64,000 nucleotides of DNA from Clostridium fermenticellae (GTDB taxonomy: Bacteria > Bacillota > Clostridia > Clostridiales > Clostridiaceae), in NCBI RefSeq assembly GCF_003600355.1, contig NZ_CP032416.1:516183-580182 (forward strand), read 5' to 3'. The first letter of the stretch is position 1. Every line of letters starts with the position of its first letter. The notes beneath the pieces were generated by a model, which was given only the letters and a program-made list of their open reading frames with translations, did no database searches and was not told where the DNA came from. A program made the position numbers and the translations under genes. Shown piece by piece: positions 1-8,433 of this stretch.

Positions 1-114
1 TATATTTCAATTACTAAAATAATGGAGATGAATGAATTTTTTACTGAAAATTTTGTAATGCATTTATCAGAAGTTGATAGTAAACTTGGGGTATTTTTAA
101 ATGATAAATTATAA
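1..114 (+). CDS. 3' end of an unidentified gene
   Basis: An open frame enters from the left edge and stops with TAA at 112-114, giving the last 37 residues (ending VFLNDKL) of a protein whose start is outside the window. The piece is too short to name. It ends 26 bp before the thiamine-binding protein gene on the same strand, so the two could be cotranscribed. In other bacteria MTH1187-type genes often sit with thiamine or HMP transport genes, but nothing visible here confirms that. Confidence 0.5.
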   Translation, partial: YISITKIMEMNEFFTENFVMHLSEVDSKLGVFLNDKL

Positions 115-140
115 TTTTATTTATGGCAAGGAGTGATAAA

Positions 141-431
141 ATGTCAGCGATTAATGTCAGCTTGCAGGTGTTACCATCAGTTAAAGATAAGGATTTATAT
201 AAAGTTGTTGATAAGGTTATAGATTACATAAAGTCAACTGGTGTGAAATATGAAGTGGGTGCTATGGAAACAACAATGGAGGGTGAACTTGATGAATTAC
301 TTGATATCGTAAAAAAAGCCCAACAAATATGTGTGGAAAATGGTGCAGAAAGAGTAGCATCTATAGTTAAGATAGACTATAAGCCAGATGGTGTTACTAT
401 GAATGAAAAGATCGGGAAGTACAGAAAATAA
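141..431 (+). CDS. MTH1187-family thiamine-binding protein
   Basis: A 96-residue cytosolic protein of the MTH1187/YkoF-like family (formerly DUF77), whose members have a ferredoxin-like fold and bind thiamine or related pyrimidines. Family signatures seen are the N-terminal strand SAINVSLQVLP, the central KYEVGAMETTMEGELDELL and the C-terminal ASIVKIDYKPDG. The ATG at 141 is chosen over an in-frame start at 123 because AAGGAGTG lies just upstream and family members begin with the first strand. It probably acts as a small thiamine carrier or sensor; its exact role is not established. It is followed by a shared terminator with the convergent ABC-F gene. Confidence 0.8.
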   Translation: MSAINVSLQVLPSVKDKDLYKVVDKVIDYIKSTGVKYEVGAMETTMEGELDELLDIVKKAQQICVENGAERVASIVKIDYKPDGVTMNEKIGKYRK

Positions 432-435
432 ATTA

Positions 436-465
436 AATGTAGGGTTATAATCCCTACATTAATTT
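436..465. terminator. Bidirectional rho-independent terminator
   Basis: A 9-bp perfect stem (AATGTAGGG / CCCTACATT) with a 7-nt loop, followed by AATTTTT on the plus strand. It lies between convergent genes and overlaps the stop codon of the ABC-F gene, so it can serve both. Confidence 0.75.
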
Positions 466-2367
466 TTCCCATTTTTCATATAAACTATCTAGCTTAGATT
501 GCTTTTCAATCAACATCTTGTTTATGGTTTCACTTTTTTGAGGATCTGAATAAATATCCTCCCTGCACAAATCATCTTGAAGCTTTAATATTAAATTTTC
601 AATATTTGATATACTGTCTTCTAGATTTTGGATCTTTAATTTCTGTTCTTTTTCTAATTTCTTGATTTCCCTTTTTTTCTTCTTTTCATTGTTTATCTGA
701 GTTTTAGTTTTCTCTGATAATTCGCTATTATCCTTTTTGAATCTTAATGGATTCTCCTTTTTTTCGATATAATAACTATAATTACCCAAATATTCGTTAG
801 CACCATTTTCAGTAAGTTCGTATATCTTATTGATGACTTTGTTTAAAAAATATCTATCATGTGATATGACAAGTACAGTTCCATCATAATTGAATAAAGC
901 ATCTTCTAAAGCCTCTCTTGACATTATATCTAAATGATTTGTCGGTTCATCAAGTAAAAGAAAATTTGATTTTGAAAGCATTAATTTTAGTAGATTTATT
1001 CGACATTTTTCGCCTCCACTCAGATCCGACACTTTTTTTAATATGTCATCATTTTGGAATAGAAAAGCAGCAAGATAACTTCGTATTTCGGTTGTAGTTA
1101 ATTCGGGAAAATCATCCCAAACCTCATCTAGCACAGTTTTGTTTAAATTAAGATTTGATTGTTCCTGATCATAGTATCCTATAAATACATTTTTACCAAT
1201 AGAACAAGTTCCAGAATCTGCTTTTAGTTTATCCATTATTATTTTAAATAAAGTAGTTTTTCCTCGCCCATTTTCGCCTATGATAGCTGTTCTTTCTCCT
1301 CTTTTAATATCTAGATCTAAATTTTGAAATAAGACTTTGTTAAATTTTTTACTTAAGTTTTCGATATGCAGAACATCATTTCCACTTTTAATTTGTGTTT
1401 CAAATATTATATGATCAATTTTTTGTTCTTTGTCAGGTTGTTCTATTCTTTCAATTTTGTCTAATGCTTTCTGTCTGCTTTCAGCAGCTTTTATACTTTT
1501 TTCTCTGTTAAAAGATTTGAATCTTTTGATTATTTCCTCTTGCCTTTTGATCTCAGTTTGCTGTAGATTATAAGCTTTTAATTGTGTATCATAATTTTTT
1601 TTCTTTAAATCAATATATTGAGTATAATTACCATTATATGAATTTATATGACCATTTATTAATTCCAGTGTTTTAGAAGTTATAGCATCTAAGAAATATC
1701 TATCGTGGGATATTATTAAAACTGTGCCTTTGTACATTTTCAGGTAATCCTCGAGCCACTCTATAGCATCTAGATCAAGATGATTTGTAGGTTCATCTAA
1801 TAATAAGATTTGTGGTTTCACTAGAAGCAGTTTACAAAGAGCAATTCTGGTTTTTTGACCACCACTTAATATACTTATATTTTTATCATAGTCATCCTGA
1901 TTAAATCCAAGTCCGCTCAAAACTTTTCCTATTTCAGCTTTATATGTGTATCCACCTTTATTATTATATATTTCAGTATATGTAGTATAATCTTTAATTG
2001 CTTTGTCATATTGTTTCTTATTATTATCATTATATGGTTGATTCATTATATTTTCCAAAGTTGATAATTTTTTTTCCAATTTTAAAAGTTCTCTAAATAC
2101 AGTAAGCATTTCATCATATATGCTATTAGAAGATTCCAAAGATAAATGTTGTGAAAGGTAACCTATTGATTTATTTTTGTCAATAAATAAATTACCAAGG
2201 TCTTCTTCTAACTGACCGGTTATAATCTTAAAAAGTGTTGATTTACCGGCTCCATTTGGACCTATTAAACCTACCTTTTCACCTTCATTTAAATTGAGAT
2301 TTATATCGTTCAATATAATATCAGTTCCATAGCTTTTATGAATATTTTTACAGCTTAAGATAATCAT
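454..2367 (-). CDS. ABC-F family ATPase (Uup/YdiF-like)
   Basis: A 637-residue soluble protein with two ABC domains and no membrane segments, which is the ABC-F layout. Domain 1 has Walker A GPNGAGKST near residue 36 and signature LSGGQ near 170. Domain 2 has GENGRGKTT near residue 365 and LSGGEK near 450. Both have LLLDEPTNHLD Walker B motifs. The linker contains the charged helical region expected between the domains, and the last 90 residues are a lysine/glutamate-rich coiled coil typical of Uup/YdiF-type members. ABC-F proteins act at the ribosomal E site as translation factors or antibiotic-protection factors; which role applies here cannot be told. AAGGAAGGTG precedes the start. It is transcribed alone, divergent from rex. 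Confidence 0.9.
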   Translation of the reverse strand: MIILSCKNIHKSYGTDIILNDINLNLNEGEKVGLIGPNGAGKSTLFKIITGQLEEDLGNLFIDKNKSIGYLSQHLSLESSNSIYDEMLTVFRELLKLEKKLSTLENIMNQPYNDNNKKQYDKAIKDYTTYTEIYNNKGGYTYKAEIGKVLSGLGFNQDDYDKNISILSGGQKTRIALCKLLLVKPQILLLDEPTNHLDLDAIEWLEDYLKMYKGTVLIISHDRYFLDAITSKTLELINGHINSYNGNYTQYIDLKKKNYDTQLKAYNLQQTEIKRQEEIIKRFKSFNREKSIKAAESRQKALDKIERIEQPDKEQKIDHIIFETQIKSGNDVLHIENLSKKFNKVLFQNLDLDIKRGERTAIIGENGRGKTTLFKIIMDKLKADSGTCSIGKNVFIGYYDQEQSNLNLNKTVLDEVWDDFPELTTTEIRSYLAAFLFQNDDILKKVSDLSGGEKCRINLLKLMLSKSNFLLLDEPTNHLDIMSREALEDALFNYDGTVLVISHDRYFLNKVINKIYELTENGANEYLGNYSYYIEKKENPLRFKKDNSELSEKTKTQINNEKKKKREIKKLEKEQKLKIQNLEDSISNIENLILKLQDDLCREDIYSDPQKSETINKMLIEKQSKLDSLYEKWEKLM

Positions 2368-2581
2368 GTTTTCACCTTCCTTAATTTGACCAATACTATT
2401 TTACTATGACAGCGAATTTTTTTGTAGTGCAATTTTTAGTATGAAAGAGAATATTTTAATATAGTATAACAATTTAAAGTAGAAAAAATTATTTTATATA
2501 ATTTTTAATTACATAAAATATTTATAAATACATATTATTATATTATAAATTAAACATACTTTTGAATATATTTGATAAATA

Positions 2582-2610
2582 TTGCATAGTTGTGATTAAA
2601 AAGGTATAAT
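2582..2610 (+). promoter_or_regulatory. Probable rex promoter
   Basis: TTGCAT, a 17-bp spacer, then TATAAT at 2605-2610. This would start a transcript near 2617, leaving a leader of about 75 nt before rex. A second possible promoter (TTGACG at 2617) lies just downstream. The rest of 2368-2693 is AT-rich with nothing else recognised. Confidence 0.5.
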
Positions 2611-2693
2611 AAAAAATTGACGTATAATATTATTAAATGATAATGTGACTGAAGAATAAATATATAATAAATATATATAATAAGAGGTGCGGT

Positions 2694-3326
2694 ATGGACA
2701 AGAAAAAAAATATATCAATGGCTGTTATAAAGAGATTACCTAAGTATCACAGGTATTTAACAGAATTATTGAAGAATGATGTTGATAGAATCTCTTCCAA
2801 GGAATTAAGTGAAAAAATAGGTTTCACGGCTTCTCAAATAAGACAGGACTTAAATTGTTTTGGAGACTTTGGACAACAAGGGTATGGTTATAATGTAAGT
2901 GAGTTATATAATCAGATACGGAATATATTAGGACTTACTAAGGCATATGGAACAATTATAGTAGGAGCTGGAAATATAGGTCAGGCTATAGCAAACTATA
3001 TAAGATTTGACAAACTTGGATTTAAAATTCAATCATTATTTGATGCCAATCCAAGGTTATTTGGGCTAAGGTTAAGGGATATAGAAATAAGAGATGTGGA
3101 TTTATTGCCGGAGTATTTAAAAGAAAACCACATAGACATTGGAATTATATGTGTTCCTAGAAATAGCGCCCAGAAGGTATGTGACGTTTTAGTTAAAAAT
3201 GGAGTTAAAGGGATCTGGAATTTTGCTCCTGTAGATTTAGTTGCCCCGGATGATATAAAGATTGAAGATGTTCATCTAAGTGATAGTTTACTTACTTTAA
3301 GTTGCTTATTAAATGATATAGAATAA
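2694..3326 (+). CDS. rex: Redox-sensing transcriptional repressor Rex
   Basis: A 210-residue homodimeric repressor that binds DNA when NADH/NAD+ is low and lets go when NADH binds. Residues 1-80 form the winged helix, with SSKELSEKIGFTASQIRQDL and the conserved FGDFGQQGYGYNV turn. A Rossmann NAD(H) domain begins near residue 88, with GAGNIGQAIANY as its glycine loop. The length is the usual one. AGAGGTG precedes ATG 2694. The gene sits immediately upstream of the crt-bcd-etf-hbd operon, which carries a perfect Rex-type operator, so control of butyryl-CoA synthesis by redox state is the obvious reading. A terminator separates the two units. Confidence 0.96.
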   Translation: MDKKKNISMAVIKRLPKYHRYLTELLKNDVDRISSKELSEKIGFTASQIRQDLNCFGDFGQQGYGYNVSELYNQIRNILGLTKAYGTIIVGAGNIGQAIANYIRFDKLGFKIQSLFDANPRLFGLRLRDIEIRDVDLLPEYLKENHIDIGIICVPRNSAQKVCDVLVKNGVKGIWNFAPVDLVAPDDIKIEDVHLSDSLLTLSCLLNDIE

Positions 3327-3401
3327 TTGTCTGAATAGAAGGTAAAATTTATAAATATTTGACTATTTTATATTGAAATATTGTATGCTAAGGTTTATAA
3401 T

Positions 3402-3436
3402 AATAATTGAGCTCACGTAGTTCAATTATTTTTTAT
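3402..3436 (+). terminator. Terminator of rex
   Basis: A 12-bp stem (AATAATTGAGCT against AGTTCAATTATT, with one G-T pair), a 5-nt loop CACGT and a T-rich tail. It separates rex from the crt operon and lies just upstream of the Rex operator. Confidence 0.75.
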
Positions 3437-3442
3437 ATTATT

Positions 3443-3460
3443 TTGTTATATTATTAACAA
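3443..3460 (+). promoter_or_regulatory. Rex operator of the crt operon
   Basis: TTGTTATATTATTAACAA has perfect inverted half-sites TTGTTA and TAACAA around a 6-bp AT centre. That matches the known clostridial Rex consensus TTGTTAAnnnnTTAACAA except for the innermost pair. It ends 52 bp before the crt ATG and overlaps the only plausible promoter there (TTGTTA at 3443, 18-bp spacer, TTAATT at 3467), so binding would block transcription. Confidence 0.8.
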
Positions 3461-3512
3461 AATGCGTTAATTATATAACATTGATTATTTCATTAATGAG
3501 GAGGAGCAAGCG

Positions 3513-4292
3513 ATGGAATTTAAAAATCTTACCTTTGAAAAGGATGGGAAAATAGCTATAGTTACAATTAATAGGCCTAAAGCACTTAATGCTCTAAACA
3601 CTGAAACTTTTGTAGAAATTGGTAATGTTGTTGATGAAATTTCTAAAGATAATGAAATACTGGTTGTAATAGTTACAGGAGCAGGTAGAGCTTTTATTGC
3701 AGGTGCCGATATAACTGAAATGAAAGACATGAATACAGAAGGCGGAAGAGGATTTGGAATGCTTGGGAATGAAGTCTTAAGAAAACTAGAAAATCTTGAG
3801 AAACCTGTAATAGCAGCAGTAAACGGTTTCGCACTTGGTGGCGGTTGTGAATTGTCAATGGCATGCGATATAAGAATAGCTTCAAGTAAAGCTAAATTTG
3901 GACAACCTGAGGTAGGTCTTGGAATAACACCAGGAGATGGTGGAACTCAAAGGCTTCCAAGGATAGTTGGAACAGGAATGGCAAAGGAACTTATATATAC
4001 AGCTAAAATGATTGATGCAAAAGAGGCATACAGAATAGGTCTTGTAAACAAGGTTGTGGAACCAGATGATTTGATGAAGGAAGCAAAAGATCTTGCAAAT
4101 TCTATAGCAGTTAATGCACCTATAGCAGTTAAAATGTGTAAGGCGGCAATAAACAAGGGAATGCAATGTGATATAGATACAGGTCTCTCATATGAATCAG
4201 CAGTATTTGGACTCTGTTTTGCAACAGAAGATCAAAAAGAAGGTATGACTGCATTTGTTGAAAAAAGGGACAAATCTTTTAAGAATAGATAG
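3513..4292 (+). CDS. crt: Crotonase (3-hydroxybutyryl-CoA dehydratase)
   Basis: A 259-residue member of the enoyl-CoA hydratase family. It dehydrates (S)-3-hydroxybutyryl-CoA to crotonyl-CoA in the cytosol. Visible motifs are AFIAGADITEM near residue 62 (CoA pocket), NGFALGGGCELSMACDIR near 105-122 with the oxyanion-hole glycines and a catalytic glutamate, and FGQPEVGLGITPGDGGTQRL near 130 with the second glutamate. GAGGAGGAG precedes the start. It is the first gene of the five-gene operon ending at hbd; neighbours are 12-50 bp apart. Expression should follow the Rex operator 52 bp upstream. Confidence 0.95.
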   Translation: MEFKNLTFEKDGKIAIVTINRPKALNALNTETFVEIGNVVDEISKDNEILVVIVTGAGRAFIAGADITEMKDMNTEGGRGFGMLGNEVLRKLENLEKPVIAAVNGFALGGGCELSMACDIRIASSKAKFGQPEVGLGITPGDGGTQRLPRIVGTGMAKELIYTAKMIDAKEAYRIGLVNKVVEPDDLMKEAKDLANSIAVNAPIAVKMCKAAINKGMQCDIDTGLSYESAVFGLCFATEDQKEGMTAFVEKRDKSFKNR

Positions 4293-4304
4293 GAGGTTAA
4301 TATA

Positions 4305-5447
4305 ATGAATTTTGGTTTGACAAAGGAACAAGAATTAATAAAACAGATGGCAGCTGAATTTGTAAAAAATGAGGTAGAGCCACTTGCAAAAGAAGTTGAC
4401 GCAGAAGAAAAATACCCGATAGAAACAATGAGAAAAATGGCAAAATATGAGATGCTGGGTATGCCTTATCCTGAAGAATTAGGCGGAGCCGGTGCCGATT
4501 ATTTAAGTTATATACTGATAGTAGAGGAACTTGCAAAAGCATGCACAACTACTTCAACAGCGTTTTCAGCACATACATCACTATGCTGCTGGCCAATATA
4601 TAACTTCGGAACAGAGGAGCAGAAGAAAAAATTCCTCCCGGATCTATTAAGCGGAAAGAAAATAGGTGCATTTGCATTAACTGAGCCTAATGCAGGAACA
4701 GATTCTGCAGCACAGCAGACAACGGCAAGAAAAGAAGGAGACAGTTACATATTAAATGGCTCCAAGATATTTATAACAAATGGAGGATATGCAGACACTT
4801 TTGTAACTTTTGCAATGACAGACAAGAGCAAGGGCACAAGGGGAATATCAGCATTTGTAATTGAAAGGGGAATGCCCGGCTTCACAATAGGAAAAGTAGA
4901 AGACAAGATGGGAATCAGGGGATCTTCAACAACAGAACTTATATTTGAAGATTTAAAAGTACCGGAAGAAAACCTTTTAGGAAAAGAAGGAAAAGGTTTT
5001 AAAGTTGCGATGACAACACTTGACGGCGGCAGAATAGGAATAGCCGCACAGGCTCTTGGAATAGCAGAAGGGGCACTTGAATATGCTATAAACTATATGA
5101 AGGAAAGAAAACAATTTGGTAGACCTATAGCAGCATTCCAGGGACTGCAGTGGTATGTAGCTGAAATGGACACTAAAGTAGAGGCAGCAAAATATCTTGT
5201 ATACAAAGCAGCATGGAGAAAGCAGGAAGGGCTTCCATTTACAGTAGATGCAGCACAGGCAAAATTGTTTGCGGCAGAAACTGCAATGGCTGTAACAACT
5301 AAGGCAGTGCAGATTCTTGGTGGCTATGGATACACCAAGGATTATCCGCTTGAGAGAATGATGAGAGATGCCAAGATAACAGAAATATATGAAGGAACAT
5401 CAGAAGTTCAAAAGATGGTTATCTCGGGCAATTTGTTAAAGAAATAG
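4305..5447 (+). CDS. bcd: Butyryl-CoA dehydrogenase
   Basis: A 380-residue FAD acyl-CoA dehydrogenase reducing crotonyl-CoA to butyryl-CoA. The acyl-CoA dehydrogenase signatures are present: GAFALTEPNAGTD near 121, GYADTFVTFAMTD near 155, QFGRPIAAFQ near 271 and IYEGTSEVQ near 364, which contains the catalytic glutamate. With EtfAB, encoded directly downstream, Bcd forms the electron-bifurcating complex known from C. kluyveri. That complex couples crotonyl-CoA reduction by NADH to ferredoxin reduction. The start follows AGGAGG 10 bp upstream. No anomalies were seen. Confidence 0.95.
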   Translation: MNFGLTKEQELIKQMAAEFVKNEVEPLAKEVDAEEKYPIETMRKMAKYEMLGMPYPEELGGAGADYLSYILIVEELAKACTTTSTAFSAHTSLCCWPIYNFGTEEQKKKFLPDLLSGKKIGAFALTEPNAGTDSAAQQTTARKEGDSYILNGSKIFITNGGYADTFVTFAMTDKSKGTRGISAFVIERGMPGFTIGKVEDKMGIRGSSTTELIFEDLKVPEENLLGKEGKGFKVAMTTLDGGRIGIAAQALGIAEGALEYAINYMKERKQFGRPIAAFQGLQWYVAEMDTKVEAAKYLVYKAAWRKQEGLPFTVDAAQAKLFAAETAMAVTTKAVQILGGYGYTKDYPLERMMRDAKITEIYEGTSEVQKMVISGNLLKK

Positions 5448-5460
5448 GAGGGTTAAACAT

Positions 5461-6240
5461 ATGAATATAGTAGTTTGCTTAAAACAGGTACCTGATACCA
5501 ACGAAGTTAAGATAGATCCAAAAACCGGGACACTTATAAGAGAAGGAGTTCCATCTATAATAAACCCCGATGATAAAAATGCACTTGAAGGTGCTATTGA
5601 GTTAAAAGAAAGTCAGGGGGCAAAAGTAACAGTAATAAGCATGGGACCTCCACAGGCCGACAGGGCTTTAAGAGAGGCTCTCGCAATGGGTGCAGACGAG
5701 GCAATATTGATCTCCGACAGGGCATTTGCAGGAGCAGATACTTTAGCAACATCAAATGCACTTGCAGGTGCACTCAGAAAACTTGACTATGACATAGTAT
5801 TTGCAGGCAGACAGGCTATAGATGGAGATACCGCACAGGTAGGACCTGAAATAGCAGAGCACCTCGGAATTCCTCAGGTAACATATGTAGAGGATGTAAA
5901 GGTAGACGGGAACGAACTTACTGTAAAGAAATCACTTGAAGATGGATATGAAATGATAAAAGTAAAGACACCGGTTCTTTTGACTGCAATAAAAGAATTG
6001 AATGAACCGAGATATATGTATATGTCAAAGATATTTGATGCTTACAAGAGGGAAGTAAAATTATGGACGGCAGATGATATTGATGTAGATAAATCCCTTC
6101 TTGGACTGAAAGGCTCACCTACAAAGGTTAAGAAATCCTGGCCAAAAGCAGCAAAAGGAAAGGGAGAAATTGTAGATAAACCATTCAAAGAAGCAGCTGC
6201 ATATGGAGTTGCAAAACTTAAAGAAAAACATTTCATCTAA
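5461..6240 (+). CDS. etfB: Electron transfer flavoprotein, beta subunit
   Basis: A 259-residue EtfB. It opens with MNIVVCLKQVPDTNEVK. Around residues 70-85 it has the DRALREALAMGADEAILI segment of the ETF fold, and around 115-130 FAGRQAIDGDTAQVGPE, the family signature near the flavin site. In the bifurcating group EtfB carries the NADH-oxidising FAD; membership is inferred from pairing with bcd and etfA. AGGAGG lies 8 bp before the ATG. It lies between bcd and etfA with 13-bp and 21-bp gaps, so stoichiometric expression from one mRNA is likely. Confidence 0.95.
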   Translation: MNIVVCLKQVPDTNEVKIDPKTGTLIREGVPSIINPDDKNALEGAIELKESQGAKVTVISMGPPQADRALREALAMGADEAILISDRAFAGADTLATSNALAGALRKLDYDIVFAGRQAIDGDTAQVGPEIAEHLGIPQVTYVEDVKVDGNELTVKKSLEDGYEMIKVKTPVLLTAIKELNEPRYMYMSKIFDAYKREVKLWTADDIDVDKSLLGLKGSPTKVKKSWPKAAKGKGEIVDKPFKEAAAYGVAKLKEKHFI

Positions 6241-6261
6241 ATTTATAGGAGGGATTTAAAC

Positions 6262-7263
6262 ATGAGTATAGCAGATTATAAAGGTGTATGGGTATTTGCT
6301 GAACAAAGGGACGGCAAGCTTCAGAAAGTAGCCCTTGAATTAGCAGGAAAAGGAAAGGAACTGGCAGATAAATTAGGAGAGGAAGTAACTGCCATTCTTC
6401 TTGGAAGCGGAGTGGAACATCTGGCAGAAGAACTGGTATCTTACGGTGCAGACAATGTTATATGTGTAGACAATCCAAACTTGAAACAGTATACGACAGA
6501 CGCATATGCAAATGTTATACATGAACTTGTTAATGCAAGAAAACCGGAGATACTTTTAGTTGGTGCAACATTTATAGGAAGGGATCTCGGACCCAGGGTA
6601 TCTGCAAGACTTTCAACAGGACTTACAGCAGATTGTACGGGACTTGATATAGACGAAGAAGGAAAGAACCTTCTTATGACAAGACCTGCATTTGGAGGAA
6701 ACCTGATGGCAACAATAGCCTGCACGGACAACAGACCCCAGATGTCAACAGTAAGACCCGGTGTATTTGAAAAACTTGATAAGGATACATCAAGAAAAGG
6801 AAAAATAGAGAAAGTAGATATAGATGTTAAAGAAGAAGATATAAGAACAAAAATACAGGAAGTAGTAAAATCGGCTAAAAATATTGCAGATATAGGAGAT
6901 GCAAAGGTTCTTGTATCGGGCGGAAGAGGACTTGGCGGACCTGAAGGCTTTGACATGCTTAAAGAACTTGCAGACGTACTGGGCGGAACAATATCAGCCT
7001 CACGTGCGGCAGTAGATAATGGCTGGATAGATAAGGCATATCAGGTAGGACAAACAGGAAAAACTGTAAGACCTAATCTATATATAGCCTGTGGAATATC
7101 CGGAGCAATACAGCATCTTGCAGGAATGCAGGATAGTGATTATATAGTTGCCATAAACAAGGATGATTCAGCTGCAATAATGCAGGCTGCAGACCTTGCT
7201 ATAGTTGGTGATTACACTAAGGTAATACCTGAGATGATAGCACAGATAAAGGCTATGAATTAA
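6262..7263 (+). CDS. etfA: Electron transfer flavoprotein, alpha subunit
   Basis: A 333-residue EtfA. The N-terminal half is the Rossmann-like ETF domain. The C-terminal FAD-binding domain contains [12 protein letters not shown] near 215 and [27 protein letters not shown] near 265-290. In the Bcd-EtfAB complex this subunit carries the flavin that shuttles the high-potential electron to Bcd. AGGAGGGA precedes the start. It is the fourth gene of the operon; no ferredoxin-like N-terminal extension is present. Confidence 0.95.
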   Translation: MSIADYKGVWVFAEQRDGKLQKVALELAGKGKELADKLGEEVTAILLGSGVEHLAEELVSYGADNVICVDNPNLKQYTTDAYANVIHELVNARKPEILLVGATFIGRDLGPRVSARLSTGLTADCTGLDIDEEGKNLLMTRPAFGGNLMATIACTDNRPQMSTVRPGVFEKLDKDTSRKGKIEKVDIDVKEEDIRTKIQEVVKSAKNIADIGDAKVLVSGGRGLGGPEGFDMLKELADVLGGTISASRAAVDNGWIDKAYQVGQTGKTVRPNLYIACGISGAIQHLAGMQDSDYIVAINKDDSAAIMQAADLAIVGDYTKVIPEMIAQIKAMN

Positions 7264-7310
7264 TTTTTAATTTATTTTGATTGTAATCTAAATTGAAAGG
7301 GGAAAGAAAT

Positions 7311-8159
7311 ATGAAGAAAGTATGCGTACTTGGTGCGGGGACTATGGGATCAGGAATTGTTCAGGCTTTTGCATCAAAAGGTTGCGAAGTAGTAGTAAGA
7401 GATATAAAGGATGAGTTTGTAGAAAGAGGAATTTCAAATATAAAGAAAAATCTTGATAGATCAGTAAAAAAAGGCAGGATGTCACAGGAAGATTGTGATG
7501 CTGTAATGTCTAGAATAAAAGGAACAGTTGACCTTAATATGGCAGCTGATTGCGATCTAGTTGTTGAAGCAGCAATAGAAAATATGAAAATAAAGAAAGA
7601 AATATTTGCAGAGCTTGATAAAATCTGTAAGCCAGAAACAGTTCTTGCATCAAATACATCATCACTTTCAATAACGGAAGTTGCTTCTGCTACAAATAGA
7701 GCGGATAAGGTTATAGGAATGCATTTCTTTAATCCTGCTCCTGTTATGAAATTAGTAGAGGTAATTAGAGGAATTGCAACTTCACAGGAAACTTTTGATA
7801 CTGTTAAGAGTATAGCTGTAGAGATAGGAAAAGAGCCTGTAGAAGTTAAAGAAGCTCCAGGATTTGTTGTAAATAAAATATTGGTTCCAATGATAAATGA
7901 AGCTGTTGGACTTTTGGCAGAAGGAATAGCAAGTAAAGAGGATATAGATAAGGCTATGAAACTTGGTGCAAATCATCCAATGGGACCTTTAGAACTTGGA
8001 GATCTTATAGGACTGGATATTTGCCTTGCTGTAATGGAAGTACTATATAAAGAGACAGGTGATTCCAAGTACAGAGTTCATCCATTACTTAGAAAATATG
8101 TAAGAGCTGGATGGCTTGGAAGAAAGACTAAAAAAGGATTTTATGATTATTCAAAATAA
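7311..8159 (+). CDS. hbd: 3-Hydroxybutyryl-CoA dehydrogenase
   Basis: A 282-residue NAD(P)H-dependent reductase of acetoacetyl-CoA to (S)-3-hydroxybutyryl-CoA, the step before crotonase. It has the dinucleotide loop [14 protein letters not shown] at residue 9 and the catalytic region [17 protein letters not shown] near 137. The helical dimerisation domain contains [18 protein letters not shown] near 225. ATG 7311 is preferred to an in-frame TTG at 7293, because AAAGGGGAAAG lies between them and the resulting length equals the family norm. It is the last gene of the operon, followed by a terminator. No thiolase gene accompanies the cluster in this window. Confidence 0.95.
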   Translation: MKKVCVLGAGTMGSGIVQAFASKGCEVVVRDIKDEFVERGISNIKKNLDRSVKKGRMSQEDCDAVMSRIKGTVDLNMAADCDLVVEAAIENMKIKKEIFAELDKICKPETVLASNTSSLSITEVASATNRADKVIGMHFFNPAPVMKLVEVIRGIATSQETFDTVKSIAVEIGKEPVEVKEAPGFVVNKILVPMINEAVGLLAEGIASKEDIDKAMKLGANHPMGPLELGDLIGLDICLAVMEVLYKETGDSKYRVHPLLRKYVRAGWLGRKTKKGFYDYSK

Positions 8160-8176
8160 TGAAAATTGAGTAGTTT

Positions 8177-8217
8177 AATAGCTGTTGAAATGTAATTTGT
8201 TTCAACGGCTATTTTTA
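8177..8217 (+). terminator. Terminator of the crt-hbd operon
   Basis: A 14-bp stem (AATAGCTGTTGAAA / TTTCAACGGCTATT, one G-T pair) with a 9-nt loop, followed by TTTT. Confidence 0.8.
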
Positions 8218-8341
8218 TGAGGAATTTATGAAATGTTAAGATGGAATAATTTTTTATAATTAAGGATAATATATATGCGACAAGTGTGCTTTTTTTATAT
8301 TGTATTAGATATATAGTGTTAAAGAAAGTTGGATTTATAAA

Positions 8342-8370
8342 TTGTCTTAATAAAAAAGATATTCTATAAA
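8342..8370 (+). promoter_or_regulatory. Probable nfnAB promoter
   Basis: TTGTCT, a 17-bp spacer and TATAAA at 8365-8370, about 63 bp before the nfnA start. A TTGTTA half-site lies just downstream at about 8380, but no opposing TAACAA half is present, so Rex control of nfnAB is not supported by this region. Confidence 0.45.
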
Positions 8371-8433
8371 TTATGATATTTGTTATGTTATAATATAAAC
8401 AGTAAAATTATTATAAATTATGGGGGAGTAAAA

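Noticed and set aside
6441-6956. 171-codon reverse-strand open frame opposite etfA
   Set aside because: It lies entirely within etfA, has no ribosome site or family resemblance, and its composition mirrors etfA codon bias. Similar reverse frames opposite nfnB (10302-10712) and pglX (53273-53761) were rejected for the same reasons.
8376-8398. Rex operator at the nfnAB promoter
   Set aside because: TTGTTATG is present but the opposing TAACAA half is absent.
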